Assembly (NCBI GenBank): GCA_016808115.1
Contig: JAEQBH010002195.1
Coordinates: forward strand, 1 to 64,000
DNA from: Tetrastigma voinierianum
Taxonomy: Eukaryota > Streptophyta > Magnoliopsida > Vitales > Vitaceae
Direction: 5' to 3'
DNA: 64,000 nt
Shown: positions 1 through 11,059 of the stretch, in pieces
Numbering within the stretch: position 1 is the stretch's first letter
Layout of the letters: each line of letters starts with the position of its first letter
Notes under the pieces: model-generated
Seen by the model: the letters and a program-made list of their open reading frames with translations, nothing else
Told to the model about the DNA's origin: nothing
Database searches by the model: none
Position numbers and translations under genes: made by a program

Positions 1-580
1 ATCGTGAATCAATTACATGGTGATGTTGGCCAACATTAGTGTGATCGCATTAGAGATCGAGATTAGAGATGAGGATACCTAGGGATATGAGTGAAGCGAC
101 CTTCGGTTGATTCGGTGGAGATAGAGATATTCAGACCCAAAGGTGGCAATTAAGGTTAGAACATTAAGGCATTCCAGTACCGAGTTGGGAGTAGAGATAC
201 ACTCCAACTCTACTAGCCCGAATAGGCGAATACACCTCGAGAGAGGGTATCTCGTAAGCAAGATCACCTTGCCATTAATAAATCATAAATAAACTAAATA
301 ATATTATCCTTAAGAAATAATCCATCGAAAGTGGCAGGGGAAGACAAAGCCCTAGTCTCCATTACATAGTAATTCATTGATTAGTTTGTAGTTTATATTC
401 GGACACTAGTACCCTTTACCTGAGACGTATATCGAGATAATGCTTGAAAGCAAATCTCTGTAGTCACCACACCTATCCCAGTGGATCGATATCCCAGGTA
501 CCATTGGTACACCATATTACTTGGGGCAGCAACGTGCACTTACACATAGGCGTACATTTACACCACGTTTTTCGCTGTCG
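1..580 (+). repeat. 5' LTR of the Athila element, 3' half only
   Basis: This stretch aligns with 10433-10999 through many 15-30 bp identical blocks separated by small indels; for example AATCAATTACATGGTGATGT occurs near 5 and near 10441. The LTR ends about nine bases before the primer site. Roughly the first 600 bp of this LTR must lie left of the window, since the 3' copy is about 1.19 kb. Confidence 0.85.
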
Positions 581-588
581 AGTTTTTT

Positions 589-607
589 TGGGCGCCATTC
601 TTGGGGA
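589..607 (+). promoter_or_regulatory. Primer-binding site, tRNA-Asp type (Athila)
   Basis: TGGGCGCCATTCTTGGGGA resembles the complement of the tRNA-Asp 3' end that Athila elements use, apart from one extra G and a few mismatches. Its place just after the LTR end is correct for first-strand priming. Confidence 0.7.
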
Positions 608-936
608 TAGGTTTAAATGATATAGAATAAAGCAATTATATATTACTGCGGAATTTCTGTTTTATTTGTTTTTTTCAAGTGTTGGCAATTTGGTCTTGTT
701 GTTTCGTGTGTGATTACGGTTTAGATTCCGGTGAGTACATGCGCCCGGCGGTCCCGGGTTGACCAACATGATTTTGATCCTGAGCGAAGAACACGAACAG
801 AGCGAGAGAGCGAACGGCTTCGGAAATTTAGCAAACATGGAGAACAATGAAGAGAAGGATCTTAGCATTGAGCAAGCAGGCGAGAGGCCGTAGGGAATAG
901 CGGAAGGAATCAAGCACCCGGGCCGTTTGTCGGCGG

Positions 937-2312
937 ATGATCTTCATGTTGTTAGAGGAGTTTGCTCTACCGCCCACTGTTGTTCAGACAGCTATCAGAA
1001 GACCACCTATTCAGGCAAACAACTTCGAGTTAAAGTCAGTCACTTTGCAGATGCTTCAAAACATCTTGTTTCACGGGTTGCCTAATGAGAATCCAAATAT
1101 GCATCTGACCAACTTTCTTGAAGTGTGTGACACGATCAAGTACAATGGGGTTACTGAAGAGGCACTCAGGTTGAGACTGTTTCCACTCTCACTAGGTGAT
1201 AAAGCCAAGCATTGGTTAACAAGTCAGCCACCGGATTCCATTACCTCATGGAACGATTTAGTGCAAAAATTCCTGACCAAGTTCTTCCCACCCTCGAAAA
1301 TTGCACAACTTGTGCAAGAGATCAATACTTTTGGACAACTAGAGGGGAGAACTTTGGCGAGGAGCATGGGGCGAGATTTCTGAAACTGCGAGAAAGTGCC
1401 CACATCCGCAGTTTAACGGATGGATGCAAGTCCATACTTTCTATAATGGTGCGAGGAATGCAACTGAGAACGTTGATTGATGCCTCGAATTTAGGAGGAG
1501 CACTCATGAAGAAAACCACGGACCCGGAGCTTATGAAATTGTGGAAGATAGTGCGGCAATACAAATCGGTGTACAGGAGAAGGCCGCGATGAAACCATGG
1601 GTGGCACGGATAATGAAGTTCTCAACAATCTGGTTAATCATGTTTGCACAACTACTTAGCGGTTCACTGAAGCGACAAAGACCGCGAATTCCATGCGAGA
1701 CTTGACCAGTGGGAGTTGTGTGAATTCTGTGGAGGACAGCACAATAGCACAGAATGTCAGTCAGGAAACCAAACCGTAGAGCAGGCCCAGTATGTGTCGA
1801 GATTCAATCAGAACCAGCCACAACAACAAGGACAGTATGGGGGAAATAACTACCAGAACCAAAATCAAGGCCAAGGGTGGCGTAACAATCAGAATCAGGT
1901 GCAATCAGGACAGTCTGAGGTGGATGATCAGATAGCATCAATGAATACAGTTAGTGAACCACCTCCTGAGAAAAAGGTGGATTTAGAACAAGCCCTTGCC
2001 CAAATGCTGACCTCCCACTCTGCTTTCATGAATGAGACCAAGGCGAATATGCAGCAACAGGCCACTCAATTGAACAATCAAGCCGCACAGTTGAGAAACT
2101 TGGAGGTACAGATGGGCCAAATGGCTAATCTACTGACAGAAAGGCAACCGGGTTCCTTACCAAGCAACTCAGAAGTAAACCCGAGAAGAGATGGGAATGA
2201 ACATGTCAAAGCAGTCATGCTGAGAAGTGGTAAAGAATTAGAGACACAGGGGCAATCACCAGTTGTAGAGGAGGTAGGAGGCGAGAAAGTCATCGGCCCG
2301 AGTCGAGAATGA
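937..2312 (+). pseudogene. gag: Athila gag (capsid domain, zinc knuckle, coiled coil), frameshifted
   Basis: The first open segment (937-1383) holds the Retrotrans_gag capsid domain. It shows RRPPIQANNFELK, the conserved HLTNFLEVCDTIKYNGV stretch and LRLFPLSLGDKAKHWL. The frame then shifts and the capsid tail continues through 1384-1590. A last open segment (1716-2312) starts with a CX2CX3HX4C knuckle (CEFCGGQHNSTEC), then a long Gln/Asn-rich stretch, a probable coiled coil (LRNLEVQMGQMANLL) and the KAVMLRSGKELE motif typical of Athila gag. The protein would form the particle shell and bind the element RNA. At least two frame breaks make this copy non-functional as read. No splice signal is needed to explain the gaps. 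Confidence 0.88.
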
Positions 2313-2639
2313 TGATGCGAGATAAGGAGCGCCTAATGAGAAATAGTACGCGAAAACACTTCTGCGAAGCAAGGGCGGCTACGATTCCTTATCCTGACGT
2401 CTAAGGAAGCATAAATTTGGATAAGCAGTTCACCAAATTCATGGAAGTGTTCAAGAAGTTACACATTTTATATCCCATTTGCTGATGCTTTGGAGCAGAT
2501 GCCGGTTATGTGAAGTTTATGAAAGACATCTTTTGTCTCGAGAAGAAGATTAGGCTGATTCCAGAAGCAGTTAACTGGCGAGAATGTAGTGCCATATGAA
2601 GAGCGCATAAAAGCTTAAGACCGAGACGTTTACCTTCCT

Positions 2640-3060
2640 GCACCATTGTAAATCTTATCTTTGAAAGCCTATGTGATTTAGGTGCTGACATAAATCTCAT
2701 GCCCTTGTCCATTTTAAGCGTTTGGGATTAGGTGGCTTCGTTCAACTACGAGTCACACTTCACCTTTAAACGAGATCATACAGCGCCAGAGGTAATAAAG
2801 ATGTCTTAGTAAAGGTTGACAAGTTTATCTTCCCTGACGGGTTCATTGTCTTAGATATGGAAGAAGACAAAGAAATACCCATAATTTATTTAGGCGGTAG
2901 TTTCTTGCAATGGCGAAGCGATGATTGACGTTAAGAGGGAAGAACTAAAATTGAGAGTGCAGGAAGATGAAGTCAAGTTCAATGTGTTTGAAGCTGTGAG
3001 ACATCCAGCAGAGAGTGATACATGCATCATGGCAGAAATAGTAGAGGCTATAGTGTCTAG
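2640..3060 (+). pseudogene. Athila aspartic protease remnant
   Basis: Reading across frames gives DLGADINLMPLSI at about 2665-2715, corresponding to the active-site D[LT]GA region and the following hydrophobic strand of Athila proteases. KVDKFIFPDGFIVLDMEEDK and an IPII stretch follow at about 2812-2890, which is the second half of the retropepsin fold. The domain would cleave the Gag-Pol precursor. Frame changes separate the two halves and the segment after 2900 is noisy, so no single ORF spans it. Confidence 0.75.
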
Positions 3061-3329
3061 CCAAGTGATCTGAAAGAATGGTAGAGGCTATAGTCTCGCT
3101 TTGATCCTTTGAGACTAGCTAGTGCGGGAATGATCCGGAGAATATGGCGAAGGCGAGGAGAATATACTAAAATGGTTGGATTAGATTGAGGACCCAATAG
3201 AAGGAAATACTTCGAATATCTAGGTGAAGGAGCTAAAACGCCAGTACCATCGGTTGAACAACCACCCAAGATGGAACAAAAACCTCTGCAGCCATTTAAA
3301 GTATGCATATCTTGGGATAACATCTACCT

Positions 3330-4730
3330 TACCAATGATCATCTCAACAACCTTGGTAGCAGAACTAGAGGAAGTTATTGAGGTCCTTAAAGAGACCATA
3401 AAATACGCTTGGGTGGTCTCACAGCCGATTTAAAAGGTTCGCCCTTCCATGTGCATCATTGTATTTTGTGAAGATGGGCATAAACCGATTGGAGCGCAGA
3501 GGAGAAGTGAATCAACGGTGAAAGAGGTATTGAAATGGCGGATCTTGGAGTAATTTATCTATTCCAGATCAATTATATGGTAAAATCAGGTTAGTAGTAC
3601 CTAAGAAGAGGCGAACAACTATCATAAGAGCTGAGAATAACATATTCTTTATATTCTGAATAGTTCTTGGGTGGAGGATTTGTATTGATTAGCCAGGCTG
3701 AACAAAACCATCGAAAAGATCATTTCATTCACCGTTTCTAAGATCGGATGCTGGATCGATTAAAGCGGGTCATGAATATTATTGCTTTTTGGATGGATAT
3801 TTCGGTACAATCAAATCCTTCTGTACAGAAGATGGGAAAACTGACATTCACATGTCCCTATAGGACATTCGCGTGACGGATGCCCTTTGGGTGTGCAATG
3901 CGCGGGCACCTTTGACGATGTATGATGGCCATTTTCTCCGACATGGTTGAAGACAATCAAAATCTTCATGGATGTTTTAATTGTTGAGTCAATTCATTTG
4001 ACAAGCTTGTTTGGAAAATTTGAGATCGATATTGATAAGGTGTGAAATTGACTTAGTACTCAATTGGGAGAAGTGCCTTGGCACATAGTCTGAGAAGTGT
4101 GTACTCGTCGCCAGTTCAGCAAGAGGAATAGAAGTGGACAGAGCAAAGATTGAAATGATTGAAATTACCTCCCACCCTCGTCGATTAAAGGGATCATAAA
4201 GTTTTTAGGCCTGCGGCCCGGATTCTATAGGCACTTCATCAAAGACTTCCTACTCGGTGCAAAACCGTTTTAATCTTCTCTTAGTCTAAGGGACCCATTG
4301 AGTTTGATTGATTCGCGGTGTTTGTGCATTTCGGTGTTGAAAGATAAGTTGGTATCAGCTCTATTGACAAGTGACCCAAGTTGCGGTCCTTCCCATTGAA
4401 CTTATGTGCGACGCAAGCTATTTTCTTGAATTGAGGCGGTGTTAGGGCAGAAAACGAGAAAATTTTCCAGGTAATTTACTATATACAAGCGAGACAACCA
4501 GATGATCTTCAGTTGAATTATCATCCTTTACGGAGAAAGAACTATTGGCTATTGTCTTTGCAATAAGGTCGGACCTTATTTCGTTAGGTAACAGGTGATC
4601 GTTCTGATCGATACGCCATTAAATGCTTGATGACTAAAAAAGAGCGCCAAACCTCGATTAATCCGGTGGGTTCTTTTTATAAAAGAATTTGATGTTGAGA
4701 TTAAAGACAAGAAGACGCGGGGAACCTGGT
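3330..4730 (+). pseudogene. Athila reverse transcriptase and RNase H remnant
   Basis: An N-terminal thumb-like lead-in (LEEVIEVLKETIKYAW) lies at 3365-3405. The RT core can be followed in pieces: the SSWV region near 3665, FLDGY-like sequence at about 3785, an FGCAMR-like stretch near 3890, and MDVLI at about 3968 where the YxDD-box region of the palm belongs. RHFIKD-like sequence lies near 4230. RNase H follows: ELMCDASYFLE at about 4400-4435 carries a catalytic Asp, and a LNYHPL-like motif lies near 4515-4530. The enzyme would copy element RNA into DNA in cytoplasmic particles. There are many stops, and no open frame longer than about 70 codons remains. Confidence 0.78.
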
Positions 4731-6000
4731 GGCGGATCATCTTTCAGGTGGAAGGGGCGAAGTGATGTTCAAGTGGACCAATTTCAGTTGAAACTCTTGG
4801 CTAATGAAGACGAGAGGGCAGTTCCATGGTTTTTACTTGATTATGTGAATTATTTGGTGGCCAAGGTAGTCCCCGGGGTAACTATCTTGAGAAAAAGAAG
4901 TTTTAGCACATTTATTTACTACTATTGGGAGGAGCCAATTCTTCTGTTCTTCACGATGGGTGATCTGGAGATGTGTGCTTGAAGGTAAATAGGCAAATTA
5001 TATTGAACCCTTTTGCCACTCTCCATATGTGGTGGACATTTTGGTGTAGAACAGTGGTAGAGTACTTCAATCGGGCTTCTATTGGCCGACTTTATTCAAA
5101 GTTGCTCATCATTTCGTATCCACATGTGACAAATGTGCAGATGGGGGTGTTTCTAGAAGACAGGCCATATGCACTGATTAAAAGTAGAAGCTGTTCGAGC
5201 TATGGGGATGGACTTCATGGGACCATTCCCATCTTATAGCAACTTTGTACACATCTTCTTGCGTGAGCTATGTCTCGAAGTGGGTTGAAGCAATTCCGAC
5301 CCTTTGCTTGATACTCTGAATTAGGTAACTCAAATTCTGTGACCCACATGTTCTACGATTTGGAACCTCGAACGCGATCACAGAGATAATGGTGCACTCA
5401 TTTTATGCAATAAGGTGATTGACAAGGTTTGCAAAAGTATGAGTGCGCCATCGTACATCTCTTGCATATCTGCCAGGTCAGTGGGCAAGCGGTATCAAAT
5501 CGAGAAATTAAGTCCATTATGGAGAAGGCAGGTTAACGATTCGGAAAGGTTGATTAAAGATTGAAAGATGCACTGGCGTGCCAAGATAGCTTTAAAGCGC
5601 CCTTGGGTATGTCGCCCTTTAGAATTGTTTATGGCAAAGCATGCCATCTTCTATTAGGAGTGGAGCATCGAGCCTCTTGGAACCTTTCGTGGGTTGAACA
5701 TGGACGGAGTACACACTAGCCGGTGAGACGGCGCTGCGGCTCAGGTGAAGCCCCAGACAAGTCGGGAATGAAGCTTAAAAATGCCCGTATTTACAAAGAA
5801 AAGTCAAAAGCCTGGCACGATAAACACATTACCAGGAAGGAATTCGAGGCTGGACAACAAGTTCTCTTATTTAATTCCCGTCTAAAACTCTTTCCGGGAA
5901 AATTGATGTCTAGATGGTCTGGGCCTTTCACAGTGACCAAGGTCTTTTCACATGGTGGGCGAGATTACATCACGAAAGGAACATTCTGGTTACCATAGCG
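4700..6000 (+). pseudogene. Athila integrase remnant
   Basis: The linker EFDVEIKDKKG lies at about 4688-4720, followed by RSDVQVDQFQLKLLANE and the PWF..YVNYLV region. FYWPTLFK and a C-x2-C half of the HHCC zinc finger (STCDKCAD) lie near 5085-5140. YVSKWVEAIPT in the catalytic core is at about 5268-5300, and the ALGYVA-like block is near 5600. The C-terminal domain is the best preserved part: ARIYKEKSKAWHDKHITRK and LFNSRLKLFPGKL (about 5785-5910), then SRWSGPFTVTKVF. That tail is characteristic of Athila. Integrase would insert the cDNA into chromosomes. Several stops and shifts interrupt the core. Confidence 0.85.
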
Positions 6001-6419
6001 ATTGGCTTAGGTATTTTAGGGCGAGTTCCAAGCGGATAAGCAGTCTTTCCTTTGGCTGGCACCGAGACCGAAGTTCGATAAGCGGTTCCTACGACTCCCG
6101 AGGTTCAGGCACATTACGAATTCGGGGCCGTCGAGGCCCACGAGCATTAAATATAAGCGCTTCTTGGGAGGCAACCCAAGTTTCTTTTCATGCAATTTTC
6201 CTTTTTATGCCTCAATTTTAATTTATTATCTACTTTAAGTTATGATGGTTTGTTGTCTTTATGCATGTCGGAATCATTTTAAGGCTGTATAATTTCGGGA
6301 CCACGCGATCGAATGTCTTTGGGAGGATCGCTCATGTCGAGCCGCAGAAAAGTCTGAGTCCGTTTACCACGAGGAGTTTTCTCTTATCTTACTATGGTTG
6401 CATGTACATTGTAGATATT

Positions 6420-6785
6420 CTCTGTAGCGTCGCGGCGTTGACACTCCAACGTCGCGACGTCTCAACGTCGCGATGTCAGTTTGACCCTCTTTGGAGCGTT
6501 GCGACGTGAGATCCCAACGTCGCGACGTTGATTTTGAACCTCCCAGGAACGTCGCGACGTGAGATCCCGATGTTAGCGGCGTTGATTTTGATCCTCCACG
6601 GAATGTCGCAGCGTGAGATTGACATCAGCGACATTGATTTTGAACTCCTACGGAGCGTCGCGGCGTTGATATTCTTGTCGCGGCGTTGATTTTGCGATCT
6701 CTGGAACCTCGCTGGCGTTGATACCCAGCGTCGCGGCGTTCATTTATTAACACGCATTCACGGGCGTCGCGATGTTGCCTGTTTA
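6420..6785 (+). repeat. Degenerate tandem block with CGTCGCGACG palindromes
   Basis: A unit of about 60 bp is repeated roughly five times. Each unit carries one or two copies of the CpG-dense palindrome CGTCGCGACG or a near variant, separated by GTTGATTTTGA or GTGAGATCCC spacers. Perfect palindromes occur near 6450-6459, 6517-6528 and 6550-6559. Related CGTCGCGGCG motifs recur in the 3' LTR at about 9955-10130. The block lies between integrase and the env-position ORF and has no convincing coding content. Confidence 0.8.
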
Positions 6786-7236
6786 AGGCCACACATCCCA
6801 TTTTGCTCTTCTCACCCTGTATCATCCCTGCCTGAACCCTAGCCTCCCTACACACCCTTCCACACCGACCATTGCCAGAGTTCCCCACCACACCGGTCGG
6901 AGGCCAGTATTTTGCCCTCCGACACCCTCTCTGCACACCACCATCACCGCTCGCACACACACATGCTGGGCGCCGTTCATACCTCCACTTAGGTGTTCTC
7001 GCCTTAGTGCAGTCATCCACCTTAGGTCTAGGGGTCCCCATTTAGGTTCACATTTAGGGTCACATTTAGGTTTATTTCAGGTTGGGTCACATTTAGGGTC
7101 ACTGGTGCACTTAGTTAGTCTTCGTTTTTCCTAGTGCACTCTAGGTGTTTGGCATATTGTCTAGCCCAGTTGAGGGTGTCACCTTGGTGCCACTTCACTG
7201 CATTCCCCTCCTAGGAGCATAAGTCCTTTCCTCCAA

Positions 7237-8450
7237 TGTCTGGAAAGAGGCAGAAGTTGCCTACAAACCGGGGTCGGCCCAGTGACGATTTGACCCCCAA
7301 TTATGATGTCTCACGGTTCGTCAATGAGGGTGCCGCCGATCGGTTCGGCACCATCTGCAGAAGCAGGTCATTTAATATGAGAAGGGTTTTCATCACCACG
7401 GCGACTTCTTGAGTAAAACTATTGCGGCCAAGGATGCGTGACGCATCCAGCTCGTGAGTGTGGTGCGAAGAATTCTCGCCAATCTGCGCCCTCCCCTCGT
7501 CGTCGAAGGTTCGAATTGAGGGGTGTGTTGGTCGACTTTAGTCTTGGTCGATCAATCACTATTATAATCTTAATCATGTCCCCTCGGAGCCGTTTGATCG
7601 GCTTTACGAGCGCCCTAACTACCCCGAGGCCATTCAGGTCTTGACTAATGGACGGGGTGAGTGGAAACTCAACAGTGAGGGCCATGCTAGTCCATGAGGC
7701 GAGCTTGCAGCTGTATCTAGTGCGGCATCACTTCATCACGTCGCGTCTCATTCCGACGACGAACGTGTGTAAAGTGATCGCCAAGCGTGCCCTGCTCAAC
7801 TATGCCATCATTCAAGATATTCCTTTTGATGTTGGGCAGGTTATAGAGGACGCCATCCTCCATACTTAGGGACGCTAAGATGAATTTGAGGGCGCGCTTT
7901 CCTCATTTATGGCTTATACGAAACGGCGGGGGTGCCCCTAGATGACAATGAGGCGTGGTTACACCCCATCAAGGCCATATCGGTCAGAGGAGGGACAAGC
8001 GGGTGTCCCACGACTGAGGGGCCTACGATTACGGCCATGAGCCCTCGGACGAGGACGATCTCCACGATTATGACCGCTTTGGGCTCTCGGCGATCCCAGG
8101 GGGACATTGGGCAGTCCTCGTCCCACCCACCACCACCACCACCTCCCGGCCCGGTCCACGGAGCGGCTCCCTCTAGTCCCACGGGCCTCGGGACCGGTGC
8201 TTTCCCTTCTTGGCGCTTTGATGCGTGCAGGATGAGACCGAGGGCCAAAGTCCTAAATCACCGCGGGATATGGAGGCCCTTGGCGATGCGTCACGATTCA
8301 CGGCCAACCGAGGCCACTATTCTTCAGCGGCGGCGATCGGCTCGAGCCATTAGCCCGGCTTGCCCATCCACACCAACCGCCACCGCCACCACCGCAGTGA
8401 CCAGTTCGATCACCAGGGGAGTTCCCTTCACCCTCTACTGTTATTTTCTT
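7237..8450 (+). pseudogene. Athila env-position ORF (putative plant transposon protein domain)
   Basis: An ATG at about 7237 opens a basic N terminus (SGKRQKLPTNRGRP), followed by SRFVNEGAADRFGTI at about 7310. After frame shifts come RGVLVDFSLGRSI at 7516-7555 and a well preserved stretch at about 7695-7860 with LYLVRHHFITSRLIPTTNV and KRALLNYAIIQDI. AWLHPIKAISV lies at about 7957-7990. An acidic then Pro-rich tail ends near 8450. These motifs match the conserved domain that follows pol in Athila elements. It is often called env-like from its position, but I see no signal peptide or convincing membrane anchor. Its function is unknown. The frame is broken several times. Confidence 0.75.
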
Positions 8451-9076
8451 GCCAGTGGGGACACTGGATATTTTGTTTGGGGGGGTGTGGGTGGTGATCG
8501 AGTTATCGAGCGATTGTTTAGATTAGTATTGTTTTGTTTCGATTTTCGTGTTTTTGTGTTGTAGCTTATTTTCATTTATGCATGTTAGTTTACATTTCTG
8601 TTTAGTTTTATTTACGCTTGCTTATCTTAGGATGTTAAGTTTTGTGTTTAGTCATGTTTGTGTTTTAAATAAATCTTATACATGTGTAGGTGTCGTGTTT
8701 AGGCAGTTGTGTGTGTGATGCCATGCTTGAGTAGGGATTACTTGCAGGCCGAATCCTTTTCCATAGAAGAAAGGTTTCATTGGATGTTTGAATGCTAGGA
8801 ATTAGGTTGCATGGGTGGGGAGGCATAGTGAATCACCTGCAGTTATTCAAGAAACCATTTCCCAAAGGTGCCTATACACTCACTCACAAAATGATCTCTA
8901 GGGTATGCCTGGAGTAGAGCCCGACTACTGGGGTTCAACAACCCCTGGGAATCTCTAGCACTAAAGAGATGGGACAGTGAATAAAGAGGATTGCCTTGAC
9001 TCCAAAATAAAATAAAAATAAAATAAAAAAAAATAAATAAAAAAATAAAAAAAATAAAGGGAAAAGAAAAACAAAG

Positions 9077-9141
<65 letters not shown>

Positions 9142-9811
9142 TAGAGATAGAATAAATTAGGATCTTCCAATGAATCAGACGCGATCAGGAACCTTTCAAG
9201 CCCAATGCCACTGGTAGCGGCTAGAAGTCATTGAAACTTCCTTGCCGATTCACCGGGGGCCAGAAGATGGAGGTTTTCCCACGGCTTAGAACTAGGTTTA
9301 GTTGGTGTTCGGTGACGTTCGAGGGAGCTGAATGCGGTGCACAACTAAGCGGTGGGGAGTCACCAACTAATCCCTTCGCCAGACACTTAACATAAACTTC
9401 ACGGGGCACTAGTTTTGTTCTATGTTGAGTAGGTATATTAGAAATTGCAAGCGGTGCGTTCGATCCTTATGTAGTTAGATTTTCCCGATTAGGTGAGTTG
9501 AACTCAAGTTTGGGCGTCGGAACGAGTGTACACTAGGAGTCAGCCCATTTACGCACATAGGGTCCTTGGGAAAAGTTATTGAATCGCGGTGAGGCACTAG
9601 TCGACTTCAGAGTTCAGCACAGTTCTTCGTAGAAGTTGAACACACATAAATCTGTGAACTTCAAGCGAGCGGCGGCGGTGTGAATCGGTCCGTTTGATCC
9701 TCATCTATCGGCATGGGCATCACTACCTTAAGTGTTAGACTATAGTATGGGAGTGTGTTGAGTTTAGAGTCCATTCTTGCTTGGGGATAGCAGAAGCTAA
9801 GATTTGAAGTG
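8451..9811 (+). other. Athila 3' untranslated region with polypurine tract
   Basis: No coding signal is seen here. T-rich sequence at 8500-8700 is followed by single-copy-looking DNA, an A-rich tract and an (AT)n microsatellite. Just before the LTR, GCTTGGGGATAGCAGAAGC and GATTTGAAG (about 9779-9811) match the layout of the Athila polypurine tract region. Confidence 0.55.
9085..9139. repeat. (AT)n microsatellite
   Basis: About 27 uninterrupted AT units follow an A-rich tract (9008-9084) inside the Athila 3' region. The long hydrophobic ORF on the opposite strand here is an artefact of the repeat. Confidence 0.97.
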
Positions 9812-10999
9812 TGATGAGTGCCACAAACACTTAGGTTATACTGCGTCGATGCGTTTTAGCGTTGTACATTTAAATGCATTATTTTATAACCTAATGCTGA
9901 TTAGTACAATTGGTGAATGCATGTGAAATTGGTATGAAAAGAGCGGAGTTTTGGAAACGTCGACGGAGGATCAAAGTGCATAAAGATGAGCAATGTCGAC
10001 GTCCAGCGTCAGCGGCGATCTGTCGTGGCGTCCCAGCGTCGCGGCGTTGGGTGTTAATATAAAAAGTCAACAAATTGGCAGCGTCGCGGCGCCTCAGCGT
10101 CGCGCGATGTCTCAACGTCGCTGACGTCGTGCAGTTTGTCCTCTCATCATTAAAAGCAAAATGGGGGCGCAAAATTTGGGTATCGGGAATCGTACGAACT
10201 AGGGCGCGGAAATCAGAACAGAGTGACATCGATCTCGAAGAAGAGCCCATGATTTGTATTTTTCTTCGTTTTGGATAATAGAACTGATGTTTTATATATC
10301 ACATGAGTGGTATTTCTTATTCATTATGTTCTATATCTATACCTAAATTGTTAAACCTATCACATTGAATGGATTAAAGTTTATTAATTTATATTATTCA
10401 TTGATTTATGATTCATTGCTCGATGCATACTAAATACGTGAATCAATTACATGGTGATGTTTGGCCAACATTAGTGTGATCATACTAGAGATCGAGATTC
10501 AAGAGATGAGGATACCTAGGGAGATGAAGTAGAGAGCAGCCTTGGTTGATTCGGTAGATAAGTGTTAGAACCCGAAGGTGTAGATTAAGTTAAAACATTA
10601 GGCATTTGAATACCGAGTTAGGTAGAGATACACTCAACTCTACTAGCGAGATAGGCGAATACACCTCGAGGGTATCTAAATCAGCAAGATCACCTTGCCA
10701 TTAATAAATCATAAAAAATGAGTGTCTTATCCTTAAGAAATAATCCATCGAAAGTAGCTAGGAGACAAGCCCTACTCTCCATTACATAGTAATTCGTCGA
10801 TTAGTTTTAGCAGTTTATATTAGGACAGTACCCTTTCACACAAGGCGTATATCCAGATAATATGAAAACAAATCTCTTTGTAGTCTGCACCTATCCCCAT
10901 GGATCGATATAGGTACCATTGGTACACTATATTACTTGGGGCAGCCAGTGCACTTCGCATACATAAAGCGTACATTTTACACACCCGTTTTGTGCCACA
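9812..10999 (+). repeat. 3' LTR of the Athila element
   Basis: It starts TGATGAGTGCCACAA, the usual start of an Athila LTR, and ends TGCCACA, giving TG...CA ends and a length of about 1.19 kb. Its second half repeats positions 1-580. The first half contains CGTCGCGGCG-type palindromes (9955-10130) and a TATA-like TTTATATATC near 10292. The boundary at 10999 is set by where similarity to the 5' LTR stops. Confidence 0.8.
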
Positions 11000-11059
11000 A
11001 TCCCATTTGCTATGTAATGTTAACATTTGTTTCTAGCCATTGTCGTATCCTTAATATAT

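Larger units (their letters stand above)
1..10999 (+). mobile_element. Athila-type Ty3/gypsy LTR retrotransposon (5' LTR cut by window edge)
   Basis: Positions 1-580 are repeated in the same orientation at about 10433-10999, giving a pair of LTRs. Between them lie, in order, a tRNA-Asp-type primer site, gag with a CCHC-like knuckle, an aspartic protease remnant, RT, RNase H, integrase, a repeat block and a further ORF in the env position. That order and several gag and integrase motifs are those of the Athila lineage. About 10.4 kb of internal sequence is present. Every coding domain carries frameshifts or stops, so the copy as read is not autonomous. Its right end abuts Tat-lineage sequence, which implies insertion into that older element. 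The left flank and target-site duplication lie outside the window. Confidence 0.9.

Noticed and set aside
6625..7041. 138-codon minus-strand ORF, Arg/Gly-rich
   Set aside because: It overlaps the palindrome block and the Athila spacer, has no recognisable domain and runs antisense to the element.
7907..8564. Pro/Gly-rich ORFs on both strands
   Set aside because: They are frame shadows of the tail of the Athila env-position ORF; the (CCA)n stretch gives open frames on either strand.
8961..9170. Long Tyr/Ile-repeat hydrophobic ORF on the minus strand
   Set aside because: It is a translation of the (AT)n microsatellite and the A-rich tract beside it.
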